A DNA stretch of 7,482 nucleotides, taken from Cycloclasticus sp. (GTDB taxonomy: Bacteria > Pseudomonadota > Gammaproteobacteria > Methylococcales > Cycloclasticaceae). Shown one piece after another: positions 1 through 5,614 of the stretch. The notes under the pieces were generated by a model that saw only the letters and a list, made by a program, of their open reading frames with translations, did no database searches and was not told where the DNA came from. Position numbers and translations under genes: made by a program. Positions within the stretch are counted from its first letter, which is position 1; every line of letters starts with the position of its first letter. The DNA lies in assembly GCA_019090295.1 (NCBI GenBank), contig JAHRWG010000342.1, positions 1 through 7,482 on the forward strand, written 5' to 3'.

Positions 1-782
1 GTCAAGAAGATCTTGACAGACAGAAAGCGCAAGAACTTTTGAATGCAGAAACAACTGGCGCAGATAAAGCGTTGATTGAAGCAAAGTTTGCTAAGTTCAA
101 TAAGAAATTAGATCAAGAACAAAGGAAAGGACAAGTTGACGAAGCGCTTGGTGCGTTCAATGCGATTCAAGGACTTGCTGCTGGTAATGCTGAAGCAGCG
201 AAAGCGCTTGCAATATCACAAGCAATCATCAACGGATTTCAAGGTGTGACAGCTGTTCTTGCTGCAACGTCTGTGATTCCAGAACCTTTCGGTTCTGTTG
301 TGAAAGGTGTTTCTGCTGCGGCGATTGGTGCAACTGCATTGATCAATGTAAACAAAATTAGATCAACACCAGTTCCAACACAGAAAAAAGCTGCGCGTGG
401 TGCTGGCTTCTTCGGTGGCGAACCACATTCACGCGGCGGAACGAAAGGTGTGTTCAGTGATGGAACGAACATTGAAGTTGAAAAAGATGAAGCCTTCTTT
501 GTAGTAAACAAACGAAGTTCATCATTCATTGATAGAATAAACGGATTGAATCAAATGAACGGATACGGTGACGACTTCTTTGGACGTGGCGGAAAGAAGA
601 CATTCTTGCAAGATGGCGGAATCGGACTTGATGCTGTGTCATCTTCAATCCAAGAAGAACAATCTTCAGTGTCTGCTGCAGTCGAAGCAGTGTCTGCTTT
701 GCCAGCGCCGATTGTTGTTATTCAAGATATTAACCAAGCACAAGGCGATGAAATAGAAGTCGTTTCGCGTGCTGAAGCTTAA
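1..782 (+). CDS. putative phage tail tape measure protein, C-terminal part (5' truncated)
   Basis: The reading frame is open from the left edge (first full codon at base 3), so only about 259 C-terminal residues are seen; the TTG at 39 is just an internal Leu codon. The visible part starts with a charged Gln/Lys/Glu-rich helical stretch. A long Ala/Gly/Ile-rich hydrophobic segment follows (about bases 150-360, containing AISQAIINGFQGVTAV and ending in NVNKIRSTP). Next comes a Gly-rich stretch with HSRGGTKG, then a segment around EKDEAFFVVNKRSSSF. This order resembles the C-terminal end of tail-length tape measure proteins in Bacteroidota phages, where a hydrophobic helix precedes a 'SHxxGG...E.gEaiinkrs' motif. 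Such proteins set tail length and travel with the injected DNA. The call is by resemblance only. It could be another tail or minor virion protein. The next ORF starts one base after the TAA. Confidence 0.62.
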   Translation, partial: QEDLDRQKAQELLNAETTGADKALIEAKFAKFNKKLDQEQRKGQVDEALGAFNAIQGLAAGNAEAAKALAISQAIINGFQGVTAVLAATSVIPEPFGSVVKGVSAAAIGATALINVNKIRSTPVPTQKKAARGAGFFGGEPHSRGGTKGVFSDGTNIEVEKDEAFFVVNKRSSSFIDRINGLNQMNGYGDDFFGRGGKKTFLQDGGIGLDAVSSSIQEEQSSVSAAVEAVSALPAPIVVIQDINQAQGDEIEVVSRAEA

Positions 783-783
783 C

Positions 784-1050
784 ATGTCAGAAGAATCTGA
801 AAACATATTAACTACCTTCGAAGAACTTCAAAATCTGAAGAATGTCGGACTGTACGGAAGACTGATGAAAAAAGGAATCATTTCTTTGTCAGTGAATCTT
901 CAGTTCGAAATTCATAATTATTTTCAAGTCCAGCTGATCACGAATCAAGAACATTCTGATTCAAAGTCAAGAGCTTATCAAGAAACAGAAGCAGCATTCA
1001 ATTGTTGTGAAATGACTGTTCGAAGGGCAAACACCGCAATGAAATTATGA
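784..1050 (+). CDS. small protein of unknown function, possible C-terminal helix-turn-helix
   Basis: An 88-residue protein starting at the ATG at 784 (MSEESENIL). A longer reading from GTG at 769 would overlap the upstream gene and is less likely. The N-terminal half is acidic; the middle (LMKKGIISLSVNLQFEIHNYF) looks like mixed helix and strand. The C-terminal 25 residues, with AFNCCEMTVRRANTAM, resemble the recognition end of a helix-turn-helix ('.vs..TVrRai..m'), so a DNA-binding or regulatory role is conceivable. The protein is too short to assign a family by eye. It follows the putative tape measure gene by one base and overlaps the next start by ATGA (1047-1050), so it is probably co-translated with both. 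Seen: ORF, overlap, TVRR motif. Inferred: helix-turn-helix. Confidence 0.6.
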   Translation: MSEESENILTTFEELQNLKNVGLYGRLMKKGIISLSVNLQFEIHNYFQVQLITNQEHSDSKSRAYQETEAAFNCCEMTVRRANTAMKL

Positions 1051-1691
1051 TCGGAATAGTAGTGCCAACACGCGGCGACAGAAGTATTTTTTTATCAAGA
1101 TGTTTGCAGATGATTGAAAATCAAACAATGAAAGCTGACATCGTTCATCTTGTTTCAGAAGAACCAAAGTCAAAAGAAAAAGACATCACCTATCGATATA
1201 AAAAAGGATTCAAGCACCTATTCAATCAAGGATGTGAAGTTGTTCTTCTTTGGGAAGATGATGATTTCTACGCAAACAATTACATTGAAGTGATGATCAA
1301 GAACTGGATCGCTGAAGGAAAGCCAGACGTGTTCGGTCTTGGTGAAACTGTTTACTATCACCTACAAAGGAAAGTTCACATGACAATGAAGCATCAATTC
1401 AGATCTTCAGCGTTTTCAACAATGGTGACAAAATCCGTTCTTGACATTGATTTTCCAGCAGACAATTATTCATTCTTAGATCTGGAAATCTGGAAGCAAC
1501 TAAACGGAAAGACATTTCTTCCAGTGAATCCGATCTGCATGGGAATCAAGCACGGCGTCGGAACTTGTGGCGGACGTGGACATCTTGAAGACTTTCCGTA
1601 CACAGAAGAAGATCCAGATTCTGAATTCTTGAAAGGAATTGTCGGACCAATGTATAATTCATACAAAAATCTAGTTCATCAATTAAAATAA
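1047..1691 (+). CDS. GT-A type glycosyltransferase (family 2-like), cassette enzyme 1
   Basis: A 214-residue soluble protein. It begins with a typical GT-A first strand (IGIVVPTRGDR, residues 2-12), followed by a helix of the 'flsrcLqmIenQ' kind. An acidic metal/nucleotide-sugar site, WEDDDFY, lies at residues 69-75 and plays the role of the DxD motif. A Gly/His-rich acceptor-side loop, KHGVGTCGGRGH, lies near residues 168-179. The family transfers a sugar from a nucleotide donor to a glycan, lipid or protein; donor and acceptor cannot be read here. There are no transmembrane segments, so it is cytoplasmic or peripheral. At about 210 residues it is short for GT2 but usual for phage versions. 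The start is the ATG of an ATGA overlap with the gene before it. A 125-base regulatory gap follows, so it belongs to the upstream transcript rather than that of the other cassette genes. Confidence 0.78.
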   Translation: MIGIVVPTRGDRSIFLSRCLQMIENQTMKADIVHLVSEEPKSKEKDITYRYKKGFKHLFNQGCEVVLLWEDDDFYANNYIEVMIKNWIAEGKPDVFGLGETVYYHLQRKVHMTMKHQFRSSAFSTMVTKSVLDIDFPADNYSFLDLEIWKQLNGKTFLPVNPICMGIKHGVGTCGGRGHLEDFPYTEEDPDSEFLKGIVGPMYNSYKNLVHQLK

Positions 1692-1696
1692 TTTTG

Positions 1697-1710
1697 TATT
1701 TTTGAACCAT
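1697..1710 (+). promoter_or_regulatory. Bacteroidota-type promoter core (TATTTTTG) upstream of the cassette
   Basis: TATTTTTG at 1697-1704 matches the -7 consensus TAnnTTTG of Bacteroidota sigma factor promoters. It lies six bases after the stop of the first glycosyltransferase. A TTC at 1675-1677, 19 bases upstream, sits where a TTG -33 element is expected, so the -33 box is weak. The predicted transcript would start near 1708-1710 and have a leader of about 108 bases before the SEC-C gene. The 14 bases from 1697 to 1710 recur exactly at 6407-6420 in front of the protease gene, which supports real promoter function. Confidence 0.5.
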
Positions 1711-1740
1711 CACCAGATCAAATAAAGAGTAATAAAGAAC

Positions 1741-1799
1741 AATCCTTTCTTTTGAATGACAGCTTTTCTGGTGGTAAGCTTAATTTGATTGAAAGGATT
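1741..1799 (+). repeat. inverted repeat in the leader of the SEC-C gene
   Basis: The arms AATCCTTTC (1741-1749) and GAAAGGATT (1791-1799) are perfect 9-base complements separated by 41 bases. Inside the loop, AGCTT (1761-1765) pairs with AAGCT (1776-1780), giving a nested stem. The 3' arm ends 17 bases before the ATG at 1817. No U-tract follows, so this is not a standard intrinsic terminator. It may be a cis-acting RNA structure controlling translation or processing of the cassette mRNA, or a protein-binding palindrome. The pairing is seen directly; the role is inference. Confidence 0.5.
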
Positions 1800-1816
1800 T
1801 GAAATTTAAAACCGCC

Positions 1817-2227
1817 ATGTCAGAAAAAAAAGAAGAATTTATTCCAAAAATTGCAGTCGTTGAAGATGATTCAAAGATTCAAGCTGCAGCAGATGAATTT
1901 TACAAAGTATTAGGGATGAACTGTCTTGGAATGCGAATCTGTTCGCTGGAAGAAGCAATTGAACAGAAGCTTCCATTGCGTGAAGCACAGCTTCAATACT
2001 TGCAAAAGATTCCGCATGACGTTGTCATCTGTAAAGGTGTTGACGAAATGATTCCAGAAGACTACACTGATCCAGCAATTCCAGTTCACCTTCCTTCCGT
2101 AGTTTTTAAATCAGATAAAACTGAAGCTGAAGTTGATGTCGGAATTCAGAAGCAATCAAACAACGATCCATGTGCTTGCGAATCTGGAAAGAAATATAAA
2201 AAATGTTGCAAAAAATTAATAAAATGA
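1817..2227 (+). CDS. SEC-C zinc-motif protein of unknown function
   Basis: A 136-residue protein from the ATG at 1817 (MSEKKEEF). A TTG at 1799 is in frame but would place the start inside the hairpin arm, so ATG is preferred. The last 20 residues hold a SEC-C motif, C119-x-C121-x8-C130-C131 with the typical GKKYKKCC ending. This small zinc knuckle was first seen at the SecA C terminus and is appended to many unrelated proteins, where it mediates protein or ribosome contacts. The first 110 residues (IAVVEDDSKIQAAADEF, later HDVVICKGVDEMIPEDY) form an acidic alpha/beta-looking domain I do not recognise. VVEDD recalls response-regulator receivers, but the rest does not follow that fold. It is the first gene after the promoter and hairpin, and its TGA overlaps the acyltransferase ATG (ATGA at 2224-2227), so the two are likely made together. 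Confidence 0.72.
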   Translation: MSEKKEEFIPKIAVVEDDSKIQAAADEFYKVLGMNCLGMRICSLEEAIEQKLPLREAQLQYLQKIPHDVVICKGVDEMIPEDYTDPAIPVHLPSVVFKSDKTEAEVDVGIQKQSNNDPCACESGKKYKKCCKKLIK

Positions 2228-2817
2228 AAGAATTAATTGATGTAGATATTGAAAATCTTGCAGAAGTTCACGGCTTGACTGTCGGAAACTATTGCTGCGT
2301 AGGTAGATCCAATTTCGTAGGTGAAAATGTTTTGATCGGAAACTATTGTGAACTAGGAAACGGAAATAAAATCAACAGCAATGCAGTGATTCAAGGTCGT
2401 GTCCGTATGGCTGACAATTGCATTGTCGGAAAGAATGTTATTGTGAAGTACGGAACAATCTTGACTTCTGGCGTGAACATTAAAAAAGACACGCTGATCG
2501 GACCAAACACGATCACCATCGGATCAACACACAAGCGAAAGACAATTCATGGAACAACAATCGGTGAAAGATGTTTCATCGGTGCTGGAACTTCAATTGC
2601 TGCTGGCGTTCAGATCTGTGATGATGTTGTTGTCGGTGCGAATTCATTTGTGAATAAAGACATCACTGAAGCTGGAACTTATGCTGGAACACCAGTGAAG
2701 AAGATTGTTGAAAAAGTTTCTTGTCCAAAATGCAACGGCGTTGACGTCTATCCTTTGGCTGGTGAAGGTCTGAATTTTTTCAGATGTGAATGTTGTGAAA
2801 AAGAATTTAAGAAATGA
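2224..2817 (+). CDS. left-handed beta-helix (hexapeptide) acyltransferase with C-terminal zinc ribbon
   Basis: A 197-residue protein. Residues about 18-160 are imperfect hexapeptide repeats of the [LIV]-G-x4 type (VGNYCCVGRSN, IGNYCELG, IVGKNVIV, IGERCFIGAGTSI, VVGANSFV), the signature of the left-handed beta-helix acyltransferases. H103 in IGSTHKRK lies where the catalytic His of xenobiotic/sugar O- or N-acetyltransferases is usually found. AGTYAGTPVKKI (150-161) is the usual end of the domain ('aGnPAkvi'). Family enzymes are trimers that acylate sugars, typically from acetyl-CoA. A treble-cysteine tail follows: C167-P-K-C170, 17 residues, C188-E-C-C191, which fits a zinc ribbon and is not a normal part of this family. 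The start is chosen at the ATGA overlap with the SEC-C gene; an in-frame TTG at 2203 is unlikely. It overlaps the next start by ATGA. Confidence 0.85.
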   Translation: MKELIDVDIENLAEVHGLTVGNYCCVGRSNFVGENVLIGNYCELGNGNKINSNAVIQGRVRMADNCIVGKNVIVKYGTILTSGVNIKKDTLIGPNTITIGSTHKRKTIHGTTIGERCFIGAGTSIAAGVQICDDVVVGANSFVNKDITEAGTYAGTPVKKIVEKVSCPKCNGVDVYPLAGEGLNFFRCECCEKEFKK

Positions 2818-3359
2818 GTGAAGAAAAAAGAGAAAGAACGGTAAAAAAATACTACAAAGATGAATATCATCCGCAGTATAATTTGAGCAGATCAAACATT
2901 CTTCTGTATGCTGAGATCTTCAAGCTGAAGGATGTTGAAACAATCTTTGAATTCGGATGTAATATCGGAAGACACTTAAATCGATTGAACAACTTTGGAT
3001 TCGATTCGTTTGGAATGGACATAAATGAAAAGTGGATCAAAGAAGCGAAGAAGAACGGACTTCTTGCACATGTTGGAAACGAAAATGATCTTCAGAAGTT
3101 AGTCATGAATAGTGTTGATCTAGTCTTCACGAATTCTGTTCTTTGTCACATGCCAGCAAAAGAAGCTGAAGTCGCAATCAATGAACTGAAAAGAATTGCA
3201 AGAAGATATGTTATCTTTTTTGAATGCGTCACGAAAGATGAAAAGTTCTGGTGGGTTCATGATTATGAAAAACACGGATTCAAGCGCGTGCTGTCTTCTG
3301 ATTCACATCTAAAAGGAAAGAACGGCGCGACATACAATCTTTACTTATGCGAATTGTAA
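2814..3359 (+). CDS. class I SAM-dependent methyltransferase
   Basis: A 181-residue soluble protein with the landmarks of a Rossmann-fold methyltransferase. Motif I, IFEFGCNIGRHL (residues 44-55), binds S-adenosylmethionine. Motif II carries the acidic residue that holds the ribose, D69 in FGMDINEKW. Motif IV is VDLVFTNSVLCHM (101-113), and a later strand is YVIFFECV. A basic N-terminal helix with KYYKDEYHPQYN precedes the core. This architecture (Methyltransf_11/25-like) is common in polysaccharide and lipid-glycan clusters, where it O- or N-methylates sugars, but the substrate cannot be read from sequence. Context favours methylation of a sugar or an acceptor used by the neighbouring glycosyltransferases. 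It starts at an ATGA overlap with the acyltransferase gene, and its last 13 bases overlap the next gene. Confidence 0.85.
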   Translation: MSEEKRERTVKKYYKDEYHPQYNLSRSNILLYAEIFKLKDVETIFEFGCNIGRHLNRLNNFGFDSFGMDINEKWIKEAKKNGLLAHVGNENDLQKLVMNSVDLVFTNSVLCHMPAKEAEVAINELKRIARRYVIFFECVTKDEKFWWVHDYEKHGFKRVLSSDSHLKGKNGATYNLYLCEL

Positions 3360-4063
3360 TCACAACGTTAATCTGGCAACGTCCAGAAATCACGAAGATC
3401 TGGTGTGAAGCTGTTCTTCGAATCTGTGAAGCGTTCACTGATCTTCACATCAACGTTGTTGTTGCTGGAAGTGAAGGTGCTTCTTCAAGAAGATTAATTG
3501 AATCATACTTTCCAAATAGCAACACATATCTTGAAACACCGAATTCACCGCTTTCAGATAAAGCAAATTTAAGACTGCAAGAATGTCGAAAATATAAGCC
3601 AGATTACGTTTTGTTTTTGGGATCTGATGACATCATGAACAATAAAACTTTCGCTTTCATTCTTGATAAAATGAAAAGAGGTCATGACGAAATTGCGCCA
3701 ATGGATCTTTATATTTACGATTCAATATCAAAACGAATGATCTATTCTGAAGGATACACGAATCACAGAAAAGGTGAACGCCTTGCGATTGGACGTGTTG
3801 TGAAGTCATCTATCTTGGACCGAATGAACTGGAAGATGTTTCAGTCTGGAAAAGACAAAGGACTTGACGGCGGATCACGAAATGTGTTGACAAGATTTGT
3901 TCAAAATCCGTACTACTATTATTTAAAAGAAAATGATTTGATGATTGTTGATGTGAAAAGCAGAATCGGACTTTCGAAGTTTATGATCAGATCCAATCAC
4001 AAAGAAATTGCACCAGTAAAGATTGAAGAAATTGAAGAACACAAACTGATTAAAAAATTGTAA
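3347..4063 (+). CDS. GT2-like glycosyltransferase, cassette enzyme 2
   Basis: A 238-residue protein starting with the GT-A core strand (MRIVITTLIWQRPE). The helix 'PLSDKANLRLQECRKY' (68-83) and the strand DYVLFLGSDDIM (86-97) are classic for family 2, where the S93-D94-D95 acids bind the metal and nucleotide-sugar donor. KGLDGGSRN near residue 170 resembles the acceptor-side loop of the same family. The C-terminal 30 residues are Lys/Glu-rich and probably helical. There is no membrane segment. It likely adds one sugar from a nucleotide donor; linkage and acceptor are unknown. It differs clearly from the glycosyltransferase at 1047 in length and motifs, so this is not a recent duplication. The ATG at 3347 lies inside the methyltransferase gene (13-base overlap), and the next gene begins two bases after its stop. 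Confidence 0.82.
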   Translation: MRIVITTLIWQRPEITKIWCEAVLRICEAFTDLHINVVVAGSEGASSRRLIESYFPNSNTYLETPNSPLSDKANLRLQECRKYKPDYVLFLGSDDIMNNKTFAFILDKMKRGHDEIAPMDLYIYDSISKRMIYSEGYTNHRKGERLAIGRVVKSSILDRMNWKMFQSGKDKGLDGGSRNVLTRFVQNPYYYYLKENDLMIVDVKSRIGLSKFMIRSNHKEIAPVKIEEIEEHKLIKKL

Positions 4064-4065
4064 AC

Positions 4066-4602
4066 ATGGATATTTATGAAACGTCTGGTTATATTGTTCA
4101 TCCAAGATTTCCAGAAAACAGAATTCACGAAACAGCAATCATCGGATCGAATGTTGAAATCGGAAAAGGAAACACAATTCTTCCTTATGCGGTGATCGGT
4201 CAAGCTGGATTCATTCGGAAAGGTGAAAAGCCAAAAGGAAAAGTGATCATCGGTGACAATAATACAATCGGATGTTATGTGAATATCATGATTGGATCTG
4301 AAGGAAAGACTTTCATCGGCGACAACAACTTGATCATGAATCATTCAAACATTGGACATGATGTGATGATTCAGAATGACAATGAAATCGGCGCTGGATC
4401 TATAGTGAACGGATACGCCAGAATAAAATGCAGCGTAAAAATAAAGTCTGGATGTATTATAAGAAACAGAATCGCGATTGAATCAGAAGTGACAATCGGA
4501 CAAGGATCAAACGTTGTTAAAGACATTTTAAAAGCTGGAACATATTTCGGAAATCCAGCTGAACTAAAAAAGTATAAATATCCATTACAAATAAAACCAT
4601 GA
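4066..4602 (+). CDS. LpxA-like left-handed beta-helix acyltransferase (short form)
   Basis: A 178-residue hexapeptide-repeat protein. Repeats run from about residue 20 to 160 (IHETAIIGSNVEIGKGN, VIIGDNNTIG, FIGDNNLIMNHSNIGHD, EIGAGSIVNG, VTIGQGSNVVKDI). The opening 'IHETAIIGsNVeIG' and the segment NHSNIGHD (92-99) match the UDP-N-acyl-hexosamine acyltransferase (LpxA/LpxD-like) pattern; H98 aligns by eye with the catalytic His of LpxA (HIAHD). True LpxA is about 260 residues with a helical C-terminal domain. Here the protein ends soon after the helix (GTYFGNPAELKKY), so it is probably not a lipid A enzyme but a related sugar O- or N-acyltransferase. It sits two bases after the glycosyltransferase and overlaps the next gene by ATGA. 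It differs from the acyltransferase at 2224 in repeats and lacks the zinc ribbon, so the cassette has two distinct acylation steps. Confidence 0.83.
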   Translation: MDIYETSGYIVHPRFPENRIHETAIIGSNVEIGKGNTILPYAVIGQAGFIRKGEKPKGKVIIGDNNTIGCYVNIMIGSEGKTFIGDNNLIMNHSNIGHDVMIQNDNEIGAGSIVNGYARIKCSVKIKSGCIIRNRIAIESEVTIGQGSNVVKDILKAGTYFGNPAELKKYKYPLQIKP

Positions 4603-5369
4603 AACTAGCAGCTTGTTATTCATTTTTTAATTCTGGTGAACTATTAATCGGAAGTATTGAACAAATCATTGATCATGTTGATGTTGTCATCATTTGTTTT
4701 CAGATGCAATCAAACGTCGGCGAAATAATGGACTACGATGATTCGCAAGTCCTTCGTGAAATAGAAGAATTCAATGATAAAAAAATTCACTTTCTTCCAT
4801 TTAGTCCAGACACTTCATTGAATCCAAAAGTGAACGAACGCGCAAAGCTTCAGCTGCGGATTGATTATGCTAAAAAATTAAACTGCACGCACTACTTTGG
4901 ATCAGCTTGTGATCACTACTATAAGCCAGAAGAATTTCTTGCAGCGAAGAAGAAATGTTTTGAACTTGGTGTTGATGTGACATTGACAAAAATGTTCACG
5001 TATTATAAACATCCGACAATGCAGCTTGATCCGATTGAAGACTATCTTTGTCCGTTCATCTGTCGAATATACCCAGACACGAAAGTTGTTGCTGAAAACA
5101 ATTATGAAGCGCGTGTTGATCCTTCTGTCAGAATTTCACCAGCGAAGTCATTCTATACATTTGAACAGAACGAAATCATGCTTCACCATTTTTCAATGGT
5201 ACGAAACGACATCAGATCAAAATTCAGAAATGCTGCAGCTGCACAAAACTGGAAGCACAAGATTGACGGATTTGTGAAAGAATACGATGAAGCGAAGATT
5301 GGTGATCTGATCAGCTACTTTAAAAACAGAAAGCTTGTTGAAGTTCCAGACTATTTCAATATCAAGTAA
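4599..5369 (+). CDS. GT-A-like glycosyltransferase, cassette enzyme 3
   Basis: A 256-residue protein. The N terminus (MKLAACYSFFNSGELL) and the strand DVVIICFQ (28-35) fit a GT-A fold. The helix KVNERAKLQLRIDYAKKL (77-94) leads to a strand and presumed active-site acids, THYFGSACDHYYKPEEF (97-113), with D105-H106 in place of a full DxD. Near the C terminus, MLHHFSMVRNDIRSKF (194-209) matches the 'hHf.yvRkdi..Kl' segment found in many glycosyltransferase-2-like proteins of bacteria and phages. It is therefore likely a sugar transferase, with donor and acceptor unknown. It starts at an ATGA overlap with the LpxA-like gene and is the last + strand gene of the cassette. Its final 19 bases overlap the end of the convergent membrane-protein gene on the other strand. 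Confidence 0.75.
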   Translation: MKLAACYSFFNSGELLIGSIEQIIDHVDVVIICFQMQSNVGEIMDYDDSQVLREIEEFNDKKIHFLPFSPDTSLNPKVNERAKLQLRIDYAKKLNCTHYFGSACDHYYKPEEFLAAKKKCFELGVDVTLTKMFTYYKHPTMQLDPIEDYLCPFICRIYPDTKVVAENNYEARVDPSVRISPAKSFYTFEQNEIMLHHFSMVRNDIRSKFRNAAAAQNWKHKIDGFVKEYDEAKIGDLISYFKNRKLVEVPDYFNIK

Positions 5370-5614
5370 AGCGTCAAGAACCAGAAGAAGATGTTCATCC
5401 ATCCTAAAAATGTAACGATAAGAAATTGACGAATGATTCTTTTTGAGAATTGAACAGTGTTCTTTCCTTCCTTCTTGAATTTCGCATGAATTTTTCTGAC
5501 ATCCTTTCGCCAGTTCAAGCAGCCGATGAATCCGACAAAATACAAAATGATGATAGGTGATATTAAAATTTTAAATATTCGAAACAATAAGTGTGCGATG
5601 TTTTTCTTCTTCAT
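5351..5614 (-). CDS. small two-helix membrane protein of unknown function
   Basis: An 87-residue protein with two predicted transmembrane helices. The first covers about residues 16-33 (ILISPIIILYFVGFIGCL), the second about 63-86 (aromatic-rich, with LGWMNIFFWFLTLYL). A strongly basic stretch between them (34-62, RKDVRKIHAKFKKEGK) would stay in the cytoplasm by the positive-inside rule, giving a hairpin with both ends outside. No family is recognised. Small phage membrane proteins of this shape can be superinfection-exclusion proteins, holins or accessories to surface-modifying enzymes; nothing decides among these. It is the last gene of the - strand trio, its ATG overlapping the stop of the DUF115-like gene (ATGA on the - strand). 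Its stop lies inside the 3' end of the convergent glycosyltransferase gene. Confidence 0.68.
   Translation of the reverse strand: MKKKNIAHLLFRIFKILISPIIILYFVGFIGCLNWRKDVRKIHAKFKKEGKNTVQFSKRIIRQFLIVTFLGWMNIFFWFLTLYLILK

Noticed and set aside
239..529. - strand ORF of 96 codons inside the putative tape measure gene
   Set aside because: It lies fully antisense to a frame with clear phage-like motifs, has no promoter or family resemblance, and is rich in Pro/Cys/Phe runs typical of antisense shadows.
568..756. + strand ORF of 62 codons in another frame of the tape measure gene
   Set aside because: It is nested in the better-supported frame and its low-complexity Leu/Cys/Gln composition comes from reading Ser/Ala/Glu codons out of frame.
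1741..1799. Inverted repeat as an intrinsic terminator for the first glycosyltransferase
   Set aside because: The stem is AT-rich with a 41-base loop and no U-tract follows; it also lies after a promoter core, so a leader role fits better.
1799..1816. TTG start at 1799 for the SEC-C gene
   Set aside because: It would begin inside the hairpin arm and add residues with no family support, while an ATG lies 18 bases downstream.
4140..4560. Recurrent ATCGGA-type hexamers as a DNA repeat array
   Set aside because: The spacing follows the Ile-Gly positions of protein hexapeptide repeats and the codon preference for GGA; it is not an independent DNA repeat or CRISPR.
4066..4602. Naming the gene lpxA
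   Set aside because: The protein is about 80 residues too short, lacks the C-terminal domain and sits in a phage cassette without other lipid A genes.
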